A DNA stretch of 64,000 nt from Halomonas sp. JB37 (GTDB lineage Bacteria > Pseudomonadota > Gammaproteobacteria > Pseudomonadales > Halomonadaceae), in contig NZ_NRGW01000001.1 of assembly GCF_002332255.1 (NCBI RefSeq), positions 248,001 through 312,000 on the forward strand, written 5' to 3'. A program made the translations under genes and the position numbers. Position 1 is the stretch's first letter. The number at the start of each line of letters is the position of its first letter. This document shows, piece by piece, positions 37,953 through 50,396 of this stretch. The notes beneath the pieces were generated by a model. It had not been told where the DNA came from. It made no database searches and saw only the letters and a program-made list of their open reading frames with translations.

Positions 37953-37976
37953 CTTGCCGGCGGTTTAACCGGCAAG
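37953..37976 (-). terminator. Hairpin after rpoC (weak terminator candidate)
   Basis: CTTGCCGG-TTAAACCG-CCGGCAAG, an 8-bp stem. It is not followed by a T-run and sits next to the -35 of the str promoter, so termination may be partial. Confidence 0.45.
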
Positions 37977-38000
37977 ACTGCGCTTTTCAGGTCAGCTATT

Positions 38001-38048
38001 CGTTTTACTTACTTTTTCACTTGCGATTTTACTTACTGTCTTCACTTA
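38001..38048. repeat. About 24-bp imperfect tandem repeat, two copies, after rpoC
   Basis: CG-TTTTACTTACT-TTTTCACTT is followed by CGATTTTACTTACTGTCTTCACTT; a partial third unit (ACTATTTC) follows. It lies between the rpoC stop and the hairpin at 37953. Confidence 0.75.
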
Positions 38049-38066
38049 CTATTTCTAGCCCCAACG

Positions 38067-41000
38067 TTACAGCTCATCGTCAGAATCGAGAGCGGTTAGC
38101 TGAGCACCTAGCTCCTGCTCTACCTCGGTGGCCGAGGGGTTGAACAGTTGCTCAACGTCTTCGCGCTTGCGACGACGTTCCGCGTGGTGAGTTAACCCCG
38201 TACCGGCTGGTATGAGACGACCCACTACCACGTTTTCTTTCAGACCGCGCAAATAATCGCGCTTACCGGTCACCGCTGCTTCGGTCAGTACTCGCGTTGT
38301 CTCCTGGAAGGAGGCCGCAGAGATGAACGACTCGGTGGCCAGACTAGCCTTGGTAATACCCAGCAGCATACGCTGATACTTAGCCGGGAATTTCTTCTCT
38401 TTCTCAAGACGAGCATTCTGTTCCAGCACGCGAACCAGCTCAGCTTGGTCACCAGTGATGAAGTCAGAGTCACCTGAGTCGGTAAGCTCTACCTTGCGTA
38501 GCATCTGACGCACGATTACTTCGATGTGCTTATCATTGATACCTACGCCCTGCAGACGATAAACGTCCTGCACTTCGGCAGTGATGTACTTGGCAAGTTC
38601 CTCAACACCCAGCAAACGCAGGATATCGTGGGGATTGCTCGGGCCATCAGAAATAACTTCACCCTTTTCGACGGCTTCACCTTCGAAGACGGCGATTTGA
38701 CGCCATTTCGGAATCAAGGCTTCAAACGGATCGCCAGACTCCGGGGTAATCATCAAACGACGCTTACCTTTAGTTTCTTTACCGAAGCTAACAACACCGC
38801 TGATTTCCGCCAAGATAGACGACTCTTTCGGCTTACGCGCCTCAAACAAGTCAGCAACCCGTGGTAGACCACCGGTGATATCTTTGTTAGCCGAAGCCTC
38901 TACAGGAATACGGGCAACCACTTCACCCACACCGATAGTGACACCGTCATCAACCGAAATAATCGAGTTACCAGGCAGCAAGTACTGTACCGGCGTATTC
39001 GAACCGGAAACAGACACGTACTCGCCCGCGCTGTCTTGCAGCATCACCATCGGGCGCTTATCGCGACCAGAGATCGGACGTGCCGCCGATTCGATAACTT
39101 CAATAGAGGACAGGCCGGTCATCTCATCGACGCTGCGGTGCATGGTGACACCTTCGTCGAGATCGATAAACTGCGCCTTACCTTCTACTTCAGCAACGAT
39201 CGGATGAGTGTGCGGATCCCATTTAGCAACAATGGCACCGGCGTCGACTACATCGCCGTCACGCACAGAAAGCTCGGCACCGTAAGGCAGCTTATAGTAC
39301 TCACGCTCGCGACCATGATCGTCGGCAACGGCCAGGGCACTGGAACGCGAAACCACCACCAGCTTGCCATCGGCACGCTCAACGTGCTTGATGTTATGCA
39401 GGCGAACCTTGCCGCCGTGCTTAACCTGTACGCTGTCAACCGCAGATGAACGCGAAGCCGCACCACCGATGTGGAACGTACGCATGGTCAGCTGGGTGCC
39501 CGGCTCACCGATCGACTGAGCAGCGATCACGCCGACTGCTTCACCGATGTTGACCTGGTGGCCACGCGCCAAGTCACGGCCGTAACAAGAAGCACACACG
39601 CCGTGAGAGGTCTCACAGGTGATGGTGGAGCGCACGACAATTTCGTCGACACCCATGGTGTCGAGCTCGGCACACCACTTCTCATCCAGCAACGTTGTGC
39701 GAGGAATCAAAATTTCGCCAGTACCAGGATGCACGACTTCTTGTGCAACCACACGACCCAGCACACGCTGAGAGAGCGGTACAATGATGTCGCCGCCTTC
39801 GATGATCGGGTGCAGCGTCAAACCGTTCTCGGTGTCGCAATCGACTTCAGTAATAACCAAGTCTTGCGCCACGTCGACCAGACGACGGGTCAGATAACCG
39901 GAGTTAGCTGTTTTCAGTGCCGTATCCGCCAGACCTTTACGCGCACCGTGAGTCGAGATGAAGTACTGAAGTACGTTCAAACCTTCACGGAAGTTGGCAA
40001 CGATCGGCGTTTCGATGATCGAACCATCCGGCTTGGCCATCAGGCCCCGCATACCGGCCAACTGACGGATCTGGGCAGCAGAACCACGTGCCCCGGAATC
40101 AGCCATGATGAAGACGCTGTTAAACGAATCCTGTTCAACTTCGTTGCCATCACGATCGATGACGGTTTCTTTAGAGATACCCACCATCATCGCCTTGGCG
40201 ACTTTATCGTTGGCCTTGGACCAAATATCGATAACCTTGTTGTACTTCTCACCCGCTGTTACTAGGCCAGAAGAGAACTGGTCTTCAATTTCTTTAACTT
40301 CGGCTTCAGCGGCGTCAACAATTGCGGTTTTTTCATCGGGAATAACGAAGTCGTTAACACCGATAGAAGCACCGGACCATGTGGCCAAACGGAAGCCTGT
40401 ATACATCAGTTGGTCAGCGAAGATAACAGCCGGCTTCAGACCAGCACGACGATACACTTCGTTGATCAGGCTGGATATCGCCTTCTTCTTCATCGGCTGA
40501 TCAATCAGCTCGAACGGCACGCCTTCAGGCAGAATACGGAACAGTAGCGCACGGCCTACCGTCGTGTCATAAATGCGGCGATGGAAGCTACGCTCACCGG
40601 TCTCTTCTTCAACATCGATCTCGTCTAAACGCACTTTGACGCGGGCGTGTAGTGCGACTGACTGAGTACCAAACGCGCGCTCTACCTCGTTGAGGTCAGA
40701 GAACACCATGCCCTCGCCTTTGGCGTTGATCTTTTCGCGGGTCATGTAATACAGACCCAGAACAACGTCTTGCGACGGTACGATGATCGGCTCGCCGTTA
40801 GCAGGCGACAGCACGTTGTTGGTCGCCATCATCAGCGCACGCGCTTCAAGCTGCGCTTCCAGCGTCAGCGGTACGTGTACCGCCATCTGGTCACCGTCAA
40901 AGTCGGCGTTGTAGGCAGCACAGACCAGCGGGTGCAGCTGAATCGCTTTACCTTCGATCAACAGCGGTTCAAACGCCTGGATACCCAAACGGTGAAGCGT

Positions 41001-42281
41001 CGGCGCACGGTTAAGCAGTACCGGGTGTTCGCGGATAACATCGGCAAGGATGTCCCACACTTCCGGCAACTCGCGCTCAACCATCTTCTTGGCGGCTTTA
41101 ATCGTTGAGGCGTAGCCCAGCGACTGAAGCTTAGAGTAGATAAACGGCTTGAACAGCTCTAACGCCATTTTCTTCGGCAGACCACACTGGTGCAGGCGCA
41201 GCGTCGGGCCCACGGTGATTACCGAACGGCCAGAGTAATCGACGCGCTTACCCAACAAGTTCTGGCGGAAGCGGCCTTGCTTACCTTTGATCATGTCGGC
41301 AAGTGATTTCAGCGGACGCTTATTAGAGCCCGTGATCGCACGGCCACGACGACCGTTATCGAGCAACGCATCAACGGCTTCTTGAAGCATGCGTTTTTCG
41401 TTGCGCACAATAATATCCGGCGCATTAAGATCCAGCAGACGCTTCAAACGGTTGTTGCGGTTGATCACACGACGGTAAAGGTCGTTGAGATCAGAGGTCG
41501 CGAAGCGGCCACCGTCTAGCGGTACCAGCGGACGCAGATCCGGCGGCAGCACGGGCAGCACTTCCATAACCATCCACGCAGGCGCATTGCCAGAGTGGTA
41601 GAACGCTTCAAGCAGTTTCAGACGCTTAGAAAGCTTCTTAATCTTGGTCTCAGAGTTAGTCTGCGGAATTTCTTCACGCAGATGATTAATCTCTTCTTCC
41701 AGATCGATGTCTTTCAGTAGTTCTTGAACAGCTTCGGCACCCATGCGGGCATCAAAGTCGTCGCCAAACTCTTCCAGCGCCTCGAAGTACTGCTCGTCGT
41801 TCAGCAGCTGACCGCGCTCTAGCGTGGTCATGCCAGGATCGATCACCACAAAGCTTTCGAAATACAGCACGCGCTCGATATCACGCAGCGTCATATCGAG
41901 GAACATGCCGATACGTGACGGCAATGACTTCAGAAACCAAATGTGAGCAACCGGTGAGGCAAGCTCAATGTGCCCCATGCGCTCACGGCGCACGGCGGCT
42001 TTGGTGACTTCAACGCCACATTTTTCGCAGATAATACCGCGATGCTTCATGCGCTTATATTTGCCGCACAAGCACTCATAGTCCTTTACCGGGCCAAAAA
42101 TCTTGGCGCAGAACAGGCCGTCCCGCTCCGGTTTAAAGGTACGGTAGTTAATGGTCTCAGGCTTCTTCACCTCGCCAAACGACCAGGAGCGAATCATGTC
42201 CGGCGACGCCAGGGTAATCTTGATCGCGTCAAATTCTTCGGACTGAGACTGCGATTTGAGTACTTTCACCAAATCTTTCAT
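38067..42281 (-). CDS. rpoC: RNA polymerase beta-prime subunit
   Basis: 1404 residues. The N-terminal zinc finger is [20 protein letters not shown] followed by CGVEV. The catalytic [12 protein letters not shown], whose three Asp hold the active-site Mg, is near residue 460. The second zinc site ([19 protein letters not shown]) is near 900, next to the trigger-loop region [20 protein letters not shown]. The C-terminus is acidic ([11 protein letters not shown]). Lies 10 bp after rpoB. Confidence 0.99.
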   Translation of the reverse strand: MKDLVKVLKSQSQSEEFDAIKITLASPDMIRSWSFGEVKKPETINYRTFKPERDGLFCAKIFGPVKDYECLCGKYKRMKHRGIICEKCGVEVTKAAVRRERMGHIELASPVAHIWFLKSLPSRIGMFLDMTLRDIERVLYFESFVVIDPGMTTLERGQLLNDEQYFEALEEFGDDFDARMGAEAVQELLKDIDLEEEINHLREEIPQTNSETKIKKLSKRLKLLEAFYHSGNAPAWMVMEVLPVLPPDLRPLVPLDGGRFATSDLNDLYRRVINRNNRLKRLLDLNAPDIIVRNEKRMLQEAVDALLDNGRRGRAITGSNKRPLKSLADMIKGKQGRFRQNLLGKRVDYSGRSVITVGPTLRLHQCGLPKKMALELFKPFIYSKLQSLGYASTIKAAKKMVERELPEVWDILADVIREHPVLLNRAPTLHRLGIQAFEPLLIEGKAIQLHPLVCAAYNADFDGDQMAVHVPLTLEAQLEARALMMATNNVLSPANGEPIIVPSQDVVLGLYYMTREKINAKGEGMVFSDLNEVERAFGTQSVALHARVKVRLDEIDVEEETGERSFHRRIYDTTVGRALLFRILPEGVPFELIDQPMKKKAISSLINEVYRRAGLKPAVIFADQLMYTGFRLATWSGASIGVNDFVIPDEKTAIVDAAEAEVKEIEDQFSSGLVTAGEKYNKVIDIWSKANDKVAKAMMVGISKETVIDRDGNEVEQDSFNSVFIMADSGARGSAAQIRQLAGMRGLMAKPDGSIIETPIVANFREGLNVLQYFISTHGARKGLADTALKTANSGYLTRRLVDVAQDLVITEVDCDTENGLTLHPIIEGGDIIVPLSQRVLGRVVAQEVVHPGTGEILIPRTTLLDEKWCAELDTMGVDEIVVRSTITCETSHGVCASCYGRDLARGHQVNIGEAVGVIAAQSIGEPGTQLTMRTFHIGGAASRSSAVDSVQVKHGGKVRLHNIKHVERADGKLVVVSRSSALAVADDHGREREYYKLPYGAELSVRDGDVVDAGAIVAKWDPHTHPIVAEVEGKAQFIDLDEGVTMHRSVDEMTGLSSIEVIESAARPISGRDKRPMVMLQDSAGEYVSVSGSNTPVQYLLPGNSIISVDDGVTIGVGEVVARIPVEASANKDITGGLPRVADLFEARKPKESSILAEISGVVSFGKETKGKRRLMITPESGDPFEALIPKWRQIAVFEGEAVEKGEVISDGPSNPHDILRLLGVEELAKYITAEVQDVYRLQGVGINDKHIEVIVRQMLRKVELTDSGDSDFITGDQAELVRVLEQNARLEKEKKFPAKYQRMLLGITKASLATESFISAASFQETTRVLTEAAVTGKRDYLRGLKENVVVGRLIPAGTGLTHHAERRRKREDVEQLFNPSATEVEQELGAQLTALDSDDEL

Positions 42282-42291
42282 GGGACGGCTC

Positions 42292-45200
42292 CTAGCTCTC
42301 TAACTCGATATCGATGCCCAGCGAGCGGATTTCCTTCACGAGTACGTTGAAGGATTCCGGCATGCCTGCCTGCATGGTGTGGTCGCCATCCACGATGTTT
42401 TTATACATCTTGGTGCGGCCTTCGACGTCGTCCGACTTGACGGTGAGCATTTCTTGTAGCGTGTATGCCGCGCCGTAAGCTTCCAACGCCCACACTTCCA
42501 TCTCACCGAAGCGCTGACCACCGAACTGCGCCTTACCACCCAAGGGCTGCTGGGTAACCAGCGAGTAAGAACCGGTAGAACGCGCGTGCATCTTGTCGTC
42601 TACCAAGTGGTTAAGCTTCAACATATACATGTAGCCGACGGTGACCGGACGATCAAAGGCGTCACCGGTACGGCCATCAAACAGGGCCATCTGACCCGAC
42701 TCAGGAATGTCCGCCAGTTTCAGCAGATGCTTGATTTCGTGCTCTTTAGCACCGTCAAACACCGGCGTCGCCATGGGCACACCGCCTTTCAGGTTCTTTG
42801 CCAGCGCGATGATTTCATCATCGGTCAGAGAATCGAGATCTTCAACGCGAGTACCTGGCGTATTGTAGATCTGACCCAAGAAGTCGCGAATTTCGGCAAC
42901 TTGTTGACCGCGTGCATCGCGCAGCATGGCTTCGATCTTGACGCCTAAGCCGCGTGCCGCCATACCCAAGTGAGTTTCAAGGATCTGACCGACGTTCATA
43001 CGTGACGGTACGCCCAGCGGGTTAAGCACCACGTCGACCGGCTCGCCCTTCTCATCGAACGGCATATCTTCGATCGGCATAATCGCCGATATAACACCTT
43101 TGTTACCGTGACGACCGGCCATCTTATCGCCCGGCTGAATGCGGCGCTTGACAGCCATATAGACTTTGACGATTTTCAGCACGCCCGGCGCGAGGTCATC
43201 GCCCTGGGTTAACTTGCGCTTCTTATCTTCAAAGCGCTCGTCCATTTCTTTACGACGGTTTTCCAGCTGTTCGTCGGCCTGAGCAAGCAGCTCATTAAAC
43301 GACTCATCCTGCATACGCAGTTTGAACCACTGCTGACGTGGCAGCTCTTCAAGATAGGCATTATCAAGCACATCGCCTTTCTTAAGGTTCGGGCCGCCGT
43401 TAACCGCTTGGCCTTCTAGAGTGCGCTGAAGACGCTCAAACGTCGCTTCTTCGGCAATACGGTATGTTTCTTGAAGGTCCTTACGAACTTCATCAAGCTG
43501 CATCCGTTCAATGGTCAGCGCGCGCGAATCTTTCTCTACGCCATCACGGGTGAAGACCTGGACATCAATGACCGTCCCTTTCATGCCGGTAGGGGCACGC
43601 AGCGAGGTGTCTTTAACGTCAGACGCTTTCTCACCGAAGATGGCACGCAGCAGCTTCTCTTCTGGCGTCAGCTGGGTTTCACCCTTCGGCGTTACCTTAC
43701 CCACCAGAATGTCACCAGGGCCTACTTCAGCACCGATGTAAACGACGCCGGCTTCATCCAGCTTGGAGAGCGCAGATTCGCCTACATTAGGAATATCGGC
43801 GGTGATTTCTTCCGAACCCAACTTGGTGTCGCGAGACACGCAGGTCAGTTCCTGAATATGAATCGTAGTGAAACGGTCTTCTTGAACCACCCGCTCAGAA
43901 AGTAGGATGGAGTCTTCGAAGTTGTAACCATTCCAAGGCATGAACGCGATGCGCATGTTCTGACCCAGGGCCAGATCACCCATATCAACAGACGGACCGT
44001 CGGCAAGAATATCGCCGCGCGCTACGCTGTCACCAGGACGCACGATGGGGCGCTGGTTCATACAGGTGTTTTGGTTCGAGCGGGTGTACTTGGTCAGGTT
44101 GTAGATATCAACGCCGGCTTCACCGCCGATGATTTCATCTTCATTGACACGTACGACCACGCGACGAGCGTCAACGGAGTCAATCACGCCGCCACGGTTC
44201 GCAACCGCACAAACACCGGAGTCACGAGCCACGAAGCGCTCCATGCCGGTACCTACGAGAGGTTTATCAGCACGCAGTGTCGGCACCGCCTGACGCTGCA
44301 TGTTCGAACCCATCAAGGCGCGGTTGGCGTCATCGTGCTCCAGGAACGGAATCAATGCCGCGGCGACCGACACTACCTGACGAGGCGATACGTCCATCAG
44401 GGTAACCTGCTCGGGACGCATAAAGGTGGTTTCACCGCGGTGACGCACCTGCACCAAATCATCGGTCAGCTTGTTAGACTCATCGACCGCCGCCGACGCC
44501 TGAGCGATAACGAAATCGCCCTCTTCGATCGCCGAAAGGTGAACGATGTCGTCAGTCAGCTGGCGATCAACCACTTTCCGGTACGGCGTTTCTAGGAAGC
44601 CGTAGCTGTTGGTGTGGCTATACGTTGCCAGGGAGTTGATCAGGCCGATGTTCGGGCCTTCTGGCGTTTCGATTGGGCATAGGCGCCCATAGTGCGTGGC
44701 GTGTACGTCACGTACTTCGAAGCCAGCACGCTCACGGGTCAAACCACCGGGGCCGAGTGCAGACACACGACGCTTGTGGGTAACCTCAGAAAGCGGGTTG
44801 TTTTGGTCCATAAACTGCGAAAGCTGGCTGGAACCGAAGAACTCTTTCACCGCCGCCGCTACGGGCTTGGCGTTGATCAAGTCTTGGGGCATCAGGCCTT
44901 CGCTTTCCGCCATGGAAAGACGCTCTTTAACGGCGCGCTCTACGCGCACTAAGCCAACGCGGAACTGGTTTTCGGCCATTTCGCCTACACAGCGAATACG
45001 GCGGTTACCCAGGTGATCGATATCGTCAACGTCACCGAAGCCGTTACGAATACTGATCAGCTCGCGCAGCACGTCGAGGATGTCTTTGCGATCCAATACG
45101 CCAGAGCCCGTGTCAGTCTCGCGACGCAGGCGACGGTTGAACTTCATGCGGCCAACGCCCGACAGGTCGTAGCGGTCCTCAGAGAAGAACAGGTTGTTGA

Positions 45201-46368
45201 ACAGCGTCTCTGCAGACTCTTTAGTAGGCGGCTCGCCGGGACGCATCATGCGATAAATTTCAACCAATGCTTCAAGCGCGGAATTCGTAGCATCCAGCTT
45301 CAAGGTATCGGAAACGAAAGAACCACAGTCTAGATCGTTGGTGTACAGGGTCTCTATCAGCGCAATGCCGCCCTGAGCCATACGCTCCAGCACTTCCGGG
45401 GTGATCTCGGTATTACACGGGCAGATCAGCTCACCGGTTTTAGTGTCGATTTGGTCTTTGGCTAGCGTTTTACCAAAGAGATACTCCATCGGCACATCCA
45501 GGCGCTCAAGGCCGGCTTTTTCAAGCTGACGAATGTGCTTCTGGGTAATCCGGCGACCTTCTTCAACAATCGTCTCACCAGCGGAATCTTTGATGTCGAA
45601 CGTTGCGGTTTCACCGCGTAGACGCGACGGTACGAGCTCCACAGAGAAACCTGATTTCTCGATGTGGAAGACGCTGGTTTCAAAGAATTCGGCCAGGATC
45701 TCTTCGGTGCTCATTCCCAGCGCACGCATCAATACCGAGGCCGGTAATTTACGGCGACGGTCAATACGCACAAAGACGTTGTCTTTGGGATCAAACTCAA
45801 AGTCTAACCAGGAGCCACGGTAAGGAATAACGCGGGCTGAGTAGAGCAGTTTGCCAGAAGAGTGGCTCTTGCCTTTGTCGTGATCGAAGAACACACCGGG
45901 CGAGCGGTGGAGCTGGGAAACGATAACCCGCTCAGTACCGTTTATAACAAAGGTACCGTTCTCGGTCATCAGGGGGATTTCCCCCATGTAGACTTCCTGC
46001 TCTTTTATATCTTTGATTGCTTTGTTCGAAGAGTCGCGATCATAGATGATCAAGCGAACCTTAACGCGCAGCGGAGCGGAGTACGTGACGCCGCGTAGCT
46101 GGCATTCCTTAACATCGAACGCCGGCGTGCCGAAACGGTAGCTGACATACTCAAGCGCCGCATTGCCGGAGAAGCTCTCAATCGGAAACACGGACTTAAA
46201 CGCCGCGTTCAGGCCGACTTCGTGACGCTCGTCGGGCGAACGATCTTGCTGGAGGAAGTCGTAATAGGAATCAAGCTGGATAGCCAACAAGTAAGGCACA
46301 TCCATCACTTGGGGCAGTTTGCCGAAATCCTTGCGGATGCGTTTTTTCTCAGTATATGAGTAAGCCAT
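42292..46368 (-). CDS. rpoB: RNA polymerase beta subunit
   Basis: 1358 residues. The rifampicin-binding segment reads [20 protein letters not shown] then [10 protein letters not shown], with the Asp, His and Ser that mutate in resistant strains all in the sensitive state. Other hallmarks are [33 protein letters not shown] and the C-terminal [21 protein letters not shown] long spacer with an attenuator separates it from rplL. Confidence 0.99.
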   Translation of the reverse strand: MAYSYTEKKRIRKDFGKLPQVMDVPYLLAIQLDSYYDFLQQDRSPDERHEVGLNAAFKSVFPIESFSGNAALEYVSYRFGTPAFDVKECQLRGVTYSAPLRVKVRLIIYDRDSSNKAIKDIKEQEVYMGEIPLMTENGTFVINGTERVIVSQLHRSPGVFFDHDKGKSHSSGKLLYSARVIPYRGSWLDFEFDPKDNVFVRIDRRRKLPASVLMRALGMSTEEILAEFFETSVFHIEKSGFSVELVPSRLRGETATFDIKDSAGETIVEEGRRITQKHIRQLEKAGLERLDVPMEYLFGKTLAKDQIDTKTGELICPCNTEITPEVLERMAQGGIALIETLYTNDLDCGSFVSDTLKLDATNSALEALVEIYRMMRPGEPPTKESAETLFNNLFFSEDRYDLSGVGRMKFNRRLRRETDTGSGVLDRKDILDVLRELISIRNGFGDVDDIDHLGNRRIRCVGEMAENQFRVGLVRVERAVKERLSMAESEGLMPQDLINAKPVAAAVKEFFGSSQLSQFMDQNNPLSEVTHKRRVSALGPGGLTRERAGFEVRDVHATHYGRLCPIETPEGPNIGLINSLATYSHTNSYGFLETPYRKVVDRQLTDDIVHLSAIEEGDFVIAQASAAVDESNKLTDDLVQVRHRGETTFMRPEQVTLMDVSPRQVVSVAAALIPFLEHDDANRALMGSNMQRQAVPTLRADKPLVGTGMERFVARDSGVCAVANRGGVIDSVDARRVVVRVNEDEIIGGEAGVDIYNLTKYTRSNQNTCMNQRPIVRPGDSVARGDILADGPSVDMGDLALGQNMRIAFMPWNGYNFEDSILLSERVVQEDRFTTIHIQELTCVSRDTKLGSEEITADIPNVGESALSKLDEAGVVYIGAEVGPGDILVGKVTPKGETQLTPEEKLLRAIFGEKASDVKDTSLRAPTGMKGTVIDVQVFTRDGVEKDSRALTIERMQLDEVRKDLQETYRIAEEATFERLQRTLEGQAVNGGPNLKKGDVLDNAYLEELPRQQWFKLRMQDESFNELLAQADEQLENRRKEMDERFEDKKRKLTQGDDLAPGVLKIVKVYMAVKRRIQPGDKMAGRHGNKGVISAIMPIEDMPFDEKGEPVDVVLNPLGVPSRMNVGQILETHLGMAARGLGVKIEAMLRDARGQQVAEIRDFLGQIYNTPGTRVEDLDSLTDDEIIALAKNLKGGVPMATPVFDGAKEHEIKHLLKLADIPESGQMALFDGRTGDAFDRPVTVGYMYMLKLNHLVDDKMHARSTGSYSLVTQQPLGGKAQFGGQRFGEMEVWALEAYGAAYTLQEMLTVKSDDVEGRTKMYKNIVDGDHTMQAGMPESFNVLVKEIRSLGIDIELES

Positions 46369-46484
46369 CTGTATTCCCCAGCTTGTTCACCATGGGTGAC
46401 CGATGCGTGGTCATCGCTGCCCGGCGGGCTTCGTCAGACGCAGACAGCAAGCTCCTAAATCGGTAGCTCGCCGTCGAAAATCTA

Positions 46485-46531
46485 GTTCGATAACACTGTA
46501 GTCGATAACACTATATTCAATAACGTTCTTA
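46485..46531. repeat. 15-16-bp tandem repeat, three copies, in the rplL-rpoB spacer
   Basis: GTTCGATAACACTGTA, GTCGATAACACTATA and TTCAATAACGTTCTTA follow each other; a weaker fourth copy precedes them (CGTCGAAAATCTA). Lies between the attenuator and the rpoB start. Confidence 0.8.
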
Positions 46532-46570
46532 CATTTCTGTCGCTGCTGCTAACAAACATCAGTTACAACA

Positions 46571-46606
46571 GAAAAAGGCCGGCAGCGGGATATCCCGCCG
46601 CCAGCC
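46571..46606 (-). terminator. Attenuator/terminator between rplL and rpoB
   Basis: On the minus strand GGCTGGCGGCGGGAT pairs with ATCCCGCTGCCGGCC (two mismatched positions), followed by TTTTTCTG. The same position in E. coli holds a partial terminator that sets the ratio of L7/L12 to RNA polymerase; the same role is inferred. Confidence 0.8.
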
Positions 46607-46646
46607 GTGGAAGCTTACGCAGCGCGCAAAGCCGTCCGCACAAAAA

Positions 46647-47015
46647 TTACTTGAGCTCGACGGTGGCGCCCGCTTCTTCCAGCTTAGCTTTAGCAGCTTC
46701 AGCGTCGTCTTTAGACAGGCCTTCTTTGATGGTCGCAGGAGCGCCATCAACAGCGCCTTTAGCTTCTTTCAAGCCAAGACCGGTGATCTCACGAACTGCT
46801 TTGATCACGTTAACTTTCTTCTCACCAGCAGAGGTCAGAACAACGTCAAACTCAGTCTGTTCTTCAGCAACTTCGCCGCCAGCAGCAGGGCCAGCCATAA
46901 CGGCAGCTGCTGCAGAAACGCCGAATTTCTCTTCCATTGCTTCGATCAGCTCGACAACTTCCATTACGGACATGTCGGCTACTGCATTGATGATATCGTC
47001 TTTGGTCAGTGCCAT
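46647..47015 (-). CDS. rplL: 50S ribosomal protein L7/L12
   Basis: 122 residues. Dimerisation domain (about 1-35, [20 protein letters not shown]), Ala/Gly hinge ([17 protein letters not shown]) and acidic C-terminal factor-binding domain ([20 protein letters not shown]). The only multi-copy ribosomal protein; recruits translational GTPases. Confidence 0.98.
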   Translation of the reverse strand: MALTKDDIINAVADMSVMEVVELIEAMEEKFGVSAAAAVMAGPAAGGEVAEEQTEFDVVLTSAGEKKVNVIKAVREITGLGLKEAKGAVDGAPATIKEGLSKDDAEAAKAKLEEAGATVELK

Positions 47016-47126
47016 TGTCTCATTCCTAACTTTGCGGAGTCTCGGTTAGCCGAGAACTCAGGATTCATTGCTTGGTTCAGGCAGCACGCCGATAAAACAG
47101 TTCACGCCGCCTGCAAGAAACGCTGC

Positions 47127-47633
47127 TTATGCAGCTTCTGCTTCTTGCTTCTGATCGCGCAGGGCGGCCAGAGTACGAACCAGCTTGCCAGCGGAGGCTT
47201 CTTTCATTACCGACATCAACTTGGCAATTGCTTCGTCGTAAGTCGGTAGGGTTGCTAGACGATCGATGTCAGCAGCCGGAATCAGCTCACCTTCGTAGGC
47301 CAACGCTTTCACTTCGAAGTTTTTGTCTACTTTAGCAAACTCTTTGAACAGTCGAGCGGCAGCGCCCGGGTGTTCTGTAGAGAAGGCCAACAACGTAGGA
47401 CCAACGAAGCTATCGTTTAAGCACTCCCACTGAGTGCCCTCGAGTGCGCGGCGAGCCAGCGTGTTACGTACAACACGTAGCTCTACACCATTCTCACGCG
47501 CCTGCTTACGCAGATCGGTCATTTTACCAACCGTTACGCCGCGAGAATCAGCAACTACGACGGAGAGTGCGCCCTTGGCCGCTTCACTGACCTCGGCAAC
47601 AATCGCTTTCTTGCCTTCAAGTGCTAGTGGCAC
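47127..47633 (-). CDS. rplJ: 50S ribosomal protein L10
   Basis: 168 residues. Carries the L7/L12 dimers on the stalk. The start chosen is GTG 47633 (reading [19 protein letters not shown]), because AAGGAG lies 8 bp upstream and the family begins here. The frame is open to 47693 but the extra 20 residues would be encoded by the leader hairpin. In E. coli L10 with L12 represses its own translation through the leader. Confidence 0.95.
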   Translation of the reverse strand: MPLALEGKKAIVAEVSEAAKGALSVVVADSRGVTVGKMTDLRKQARENGVELRVVRNTLARRALEGTQWECLNDSFVGPTLLAFSTEHPGAAARLFKEFAKVDKNFEVKALAYEGELIPAADIDRLATLPTYDEAIAKLMSVMKEASAGKLVRTLAALRDQKQEAEAA

Positions 47634-47960
47634 AGTGATCACTCCTTCGTGCCGGAACCCAAGAAGGTTCCGGTGGTTACCATCTCTTCCCACACTGCCC
47701 TGCCGTATAGCCAGAAAGCGTGAGAAGCCTTAGGGATGGTGCTCACCAGAAAGCTGCTTAAAGCTTTAACCAACTGGCGGCCACACCATCTGCGCAGGCG
47801 CTTATGGGGCAATTAAGCCGCTCTTGTTGAGCACAAACATCGTGCTAATCAGGAGCGGCACCTGCGGTCTTTGACGATGCCCCGGCAGTTTTATTAACCA
47901 AACGGGGGACCGCAAAGTTCTTGCTCGGTTCTCTTACTTTAACGCTAACGACCTCTCACT
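47634..47960 (-). promoter_or_regulatory. rplJ leader region (L10/L12 autoregulation candidate)
   Basis: A 327-base non-coding spacer between rplA and rplJ, as long as the E. coli rplJ leader. Close to the ribosome-binding site stands an 8-bp hairpin CCGGAACC-TTCTTG-GGTTCCGG (47652-47673). The L10-binding kink-turn was not identified by eye. Confidence 0.5.
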
Positions 47961-48653
47961 TTACGCGAAAGAGGAGTGATCGATAGTCAGACCTGGGCCC
48001 ATGGTAGTGGACATGGTCATTTTCTTAAAGTAAATGCCTTTCGACGCACTCGGCTTGAGGCGCTTTAGGTCAGCAACAAGGGCTTCCAGGTTGCCGTTAA
48101 TGGCTGCAGCATCAAAGTCCACTTTACCCAGGGTAGTGTGGATGATGCCGTTTTTGTCGGTACGGAAACGCACCTGACCAGCTTTAGCATTCTTAACCGC
48201 TGTCGCGACGTCAGGCGTCACGGTGCCAACTTTGGGGTTAGGCATCAGGCCGCGTGGACCTAAAATCTGACCCAACTGACCGACAACACGCATTGCGTCA
48301 GGAGAAGCGATAACGACGTCAAAATCCATCACGCCTTTTTTCACTTGCTCAGCTAAATCTTCCATGCCCACAATGTCGGCGCCCGCTTCTTTAGCGGCTT
48401 CGGCATTGGCACCCTGGGTGAAGACCGCGACACGTACATCTTTACCAGTGCCGTTAGGCATAACCGTAGCGCCACGCACTACCTGGTCGGATTTACGTGG
48501 GTCAACGCCTAGGTTGATGGCAATATCAACAGACTCTTTGAATTTAACGGTAGACAGCTCAGAGAGCAGCGCTACAGCTTCTTCAATAGAATAAGCTTTG
48601 TTAGTGTCTACTTTCTCGCGAATTACCTTCGCACGCTTAGACAGTTTAGCCAT
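47961..48653 (-). CDS. rplA: 50S ribosomal protein L1
   Basis: 230 residues in two domains. Conserved: [40 protein letters not shown] and [23 protein letters not shown] 48653 (MAKLSKR) lies 2 bp after the rplK stop; the TTG at 48659 is rejected. L1 represses rplK-rplA in E. coli. Confidence 0.98.
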   Translation of the reverse strand: MAKLSKRAKVIREKVDTNKAYSIEEAVALLSELSTVKFKESVDIAINLGVDPRKSDQVVRGATVMPNGTGKDVRVAVFTQGANAEAAKEAGADIVGMEDLAEQVKKGVMDFDVVIASPDAMRVVGQLGQILGPRGLMPNPKVGTVTPDVATAVKNAKAGQVRFRTDKNGIIHTTLGKVDFDAAAINGNLEALVADLKRLKPSASKGIYFKKMTMSTTMGPGLTIDHSSFA

Positions 48654-48655
48654 GA

Positions 48656-49087
48656 TCAAAGACCCTCCACGTTTAGGCCCATGCTGCGAGCACTGCCAGC
48701 AATGGTGCGCACTGCGGCGTCAAGATTAGCAGCCGTCAAATCAGGCTCTTTCGTCTTGGCGATCTCTTCAAGCTGCTCACGCGTAACGGTACCGACTTTC
48801 TTCTTGTTCGGCTCACCGGAACCCGACTTGATACCAGCGGCTTTTTTCAGCAGCACGGCAGCAGGCGGTGTTTTGGTGACGAACGTGAAGCTACGGTCTG
48901 AGTAGACAGTGATCACAACTGGCGTCGGCAGGCCCGGCTCAATTTCTTGAGTCGCGGCGTTGAACGCTTTACAGAATTCCATGATGTTCACGCCGTGCTG
49001 ACCCAGTGCTGGGCCTACCGGCGGACTTGGATTGGCTTTACCTGCAGCAACCTGCAGCTTGATGTAAGCCTGTACTTTCTTGGCCAT
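48656..49087 (-). CDS. rplK: 50S ribosomal protein L11
   Basis: 143 residues. [20 protein letters not shown] and [15 protein letters not shown] form the flexible N-terminal domain with the Pro pair that contacts thiostrepton; [18 protein letters not shown] ends the rRNA-binding domain. A small hairpin (GCACGA-ATA-TCGTGC, 49160-49174) lies in its 110-bp leader. Confidence 0.98.
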   Translation of the reverse strand: MAKKVQAYIKLQVAAGKANPSPPVGPALGQHGVNIMEFCKAFNAATQEIEPGLPTPVVITVYSDRSFTFVTKTPPAAVLLKKAAGIKSGSGEPNKKKVGTVTREQLEEIAKTKEPDLTAANLDAAVRTIAGSARSMGLNVEGL

Positions 49088-49173
49088 CGTTTTTACTCCA
49101 ATTGGGTAATAGCGCCCGAAGGCTCCCCGGTACCAGCGAACCGGCTATTTAGCCGCCTCGCACGAATATCGTG

Positions 49174-49219
49174 CTTACTCTTTCTCAACCTGCGAACTTA
49201 CTCTTTCTCAACCTGCGAG
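49174..49219 (-). repeat. 23-bp tandem duplication at the nusG 3' end
   Basis: TTCGCAGGTTGAGAAAGAGTAAG occurs twice head to tail on the minus strand, apart from one base at the outer end (C in the nusG copy). The copy inside nusG encodes the last residues and the TAA; the second copy lies just beyond, shifted in frame. Confidence 0.95.
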
Positions 49220-49731
49220 AACTCTAACTCAACAGGCGTAGAGCGCCCGAAGATCAGCACGCTGACCTGCAGGCGACTCTTTTCATAATTCACTTCTTCA
49301 ACGACGCCGTTGAAATCTGCAAACGGACCGTCGACAACACGCACTGACTGACCCGGCTCAAACATTGTTTTGGGCCGCGGCTTGTCAGTACCGTCTTTAA
49401 CGCGCAGCAAAATAGCATCCGCTTCGCGAGAGGTAATAGCAGCCGGCTTTTCTTTGGTACCGCCAATGAAACCCATAACTCGGGGCGTCTCATTAACCAG
49501 GTGCCATGTTTCGTCGGCCATCTCCATCTCGACCAATACGTAGCCGGGATAAAACTTGCGCTCACTCTTGCGTCGCTTACCGTCACGCATCTCGACGACT
49601 TCTTCTGTCGGCACCAGGATTTCGCCAAAGCGATCTTCCATGCCATACATCTTCACACGCTCAATCAATGAACGCATGACATGCTTTTCAAACCCAGAAT
49701 AAGCGTGAACGACGTACCAACGTTTGGACAT
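49198..49731 (-). CDS. nusG: Transcription termination/antitermination factor NusG
   Basis: 177 residues. The NGN domain ([20 protein letters not shown], about 1-110) binds RNA polymerase; the KOW domain ([20 protein letters not shown], about 125-177) binds Rho or S10. The last seven codons and stop are part of a 23-bp duplication that leaves the protein intact. Confidence 0.98.
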   Translation of the reverse strand: MSKRWYVVHAYSGFEKHVMRSLIERVKMYGMEDRFGEILVPTEEVVEMRDGKRRKSERKFYPGYVLVEMEMADETWHLVNETPRVMGFIGGTKEKPAAITSREADAILLRVKDGTDKPRPKTMFEPGQSVRVVDGPFADFNGVVEEVNYEKSRLQVSVLIFGRSTPVELEFSQVEKE

Positions 49732-49739
49732 GAAAACTC

Positions 49740-50123
49740 CTAACCAATGACGCCGGACATTGCCCAGCCAAGAAGAGTGTCAATCAACCACAGCATCAAA
49801 CCCACCACAACAACAGCCACCAGAACAATTGCGGTGGTCTGAATTGTTTCGGGACGGGTCGGCCATACAACGCGCTGAATCTCTTTCTTGGCGCTAACGG
49901 CTAGCTCCACTAAATCACGACCTTTGGTAGTGGTCAGCGCGATCAAACCAGCAATCACACACAACACCACTACGCCAATGACGCGGTAGAGCAGGCCAAT
50001 ATCGGCGAAATAGGTATTACCAACGACAGCAACGACAAGCAGCGCTATAACCGCTGCCCACTTGAGCCCGTCATGGCGCGCCTGTTGCACCTCGGTACCG
50101 TGCTTTACAGAACCAGGCTTCAT
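49740..50123 (-). CDS. secE: Preprotein translocase subunit SecE
   Basis: 127 residues with three membrane helices (about 23-40, 44-63, 98-122), as in E. coli. The conserved cytoplasmic amphipathic part is [20 protein letters not shown]. Partner of SecY. It is 8 bp upstream of nusG and 71 bp downstream of tRNA-Trp, probably on one transcript with both. Confidence 0.97.
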   Translation of the reverse strand: MKPGSVKHGTEVQQARHDGLKWAAVIALLVVAVVGNTYFADIGLLYRVIGVVVLCVIAGLIALTTTKGRDLVELAVSAKKEIQRVVWPTRPETIQTTAIVLVAVVVVGLMLWLIDTLLGWAMSGVIG

Positions 50124-50194
50124 AAAACGAGACTCCTTAGGGTGCAGCTACAGTAAAGGAATTCTGAAAAATAACATGCCAACCTGGGGAAGGT

Positions 50195-50270
<76 letters not shown>

Positions 50271-50324
50271 GTATCATCACACTGCGCAAGCGCTTTACAA
50301 AACGCCTAGACAACAGCGGGCGCC

Positions 50325-50353
50325 ATGGTAGCGAAGAAAACCACTCCTGACAA
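50325..50353 (-). promoter_or_regulatory. Possible promoter for tRNA-Trp-secE-nusG
   Basis: TTGTCA - 17 bp - TACCAT on the minus strand, 55 bp before the tRNA and just after the terminator. The -35 is good and the -10 is weak. Confidence 0.45.
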
Positions 50354-50396
50354 CCCCTACCCTGCACTCAGGCACCAATCTCCGCCTAACTGCAGA

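Noticed and set aside
39471..40265. 264-codon plus-strand frame opposite rpoC
   Set aside because: Shadow of a conserved essential gene on the other strand.
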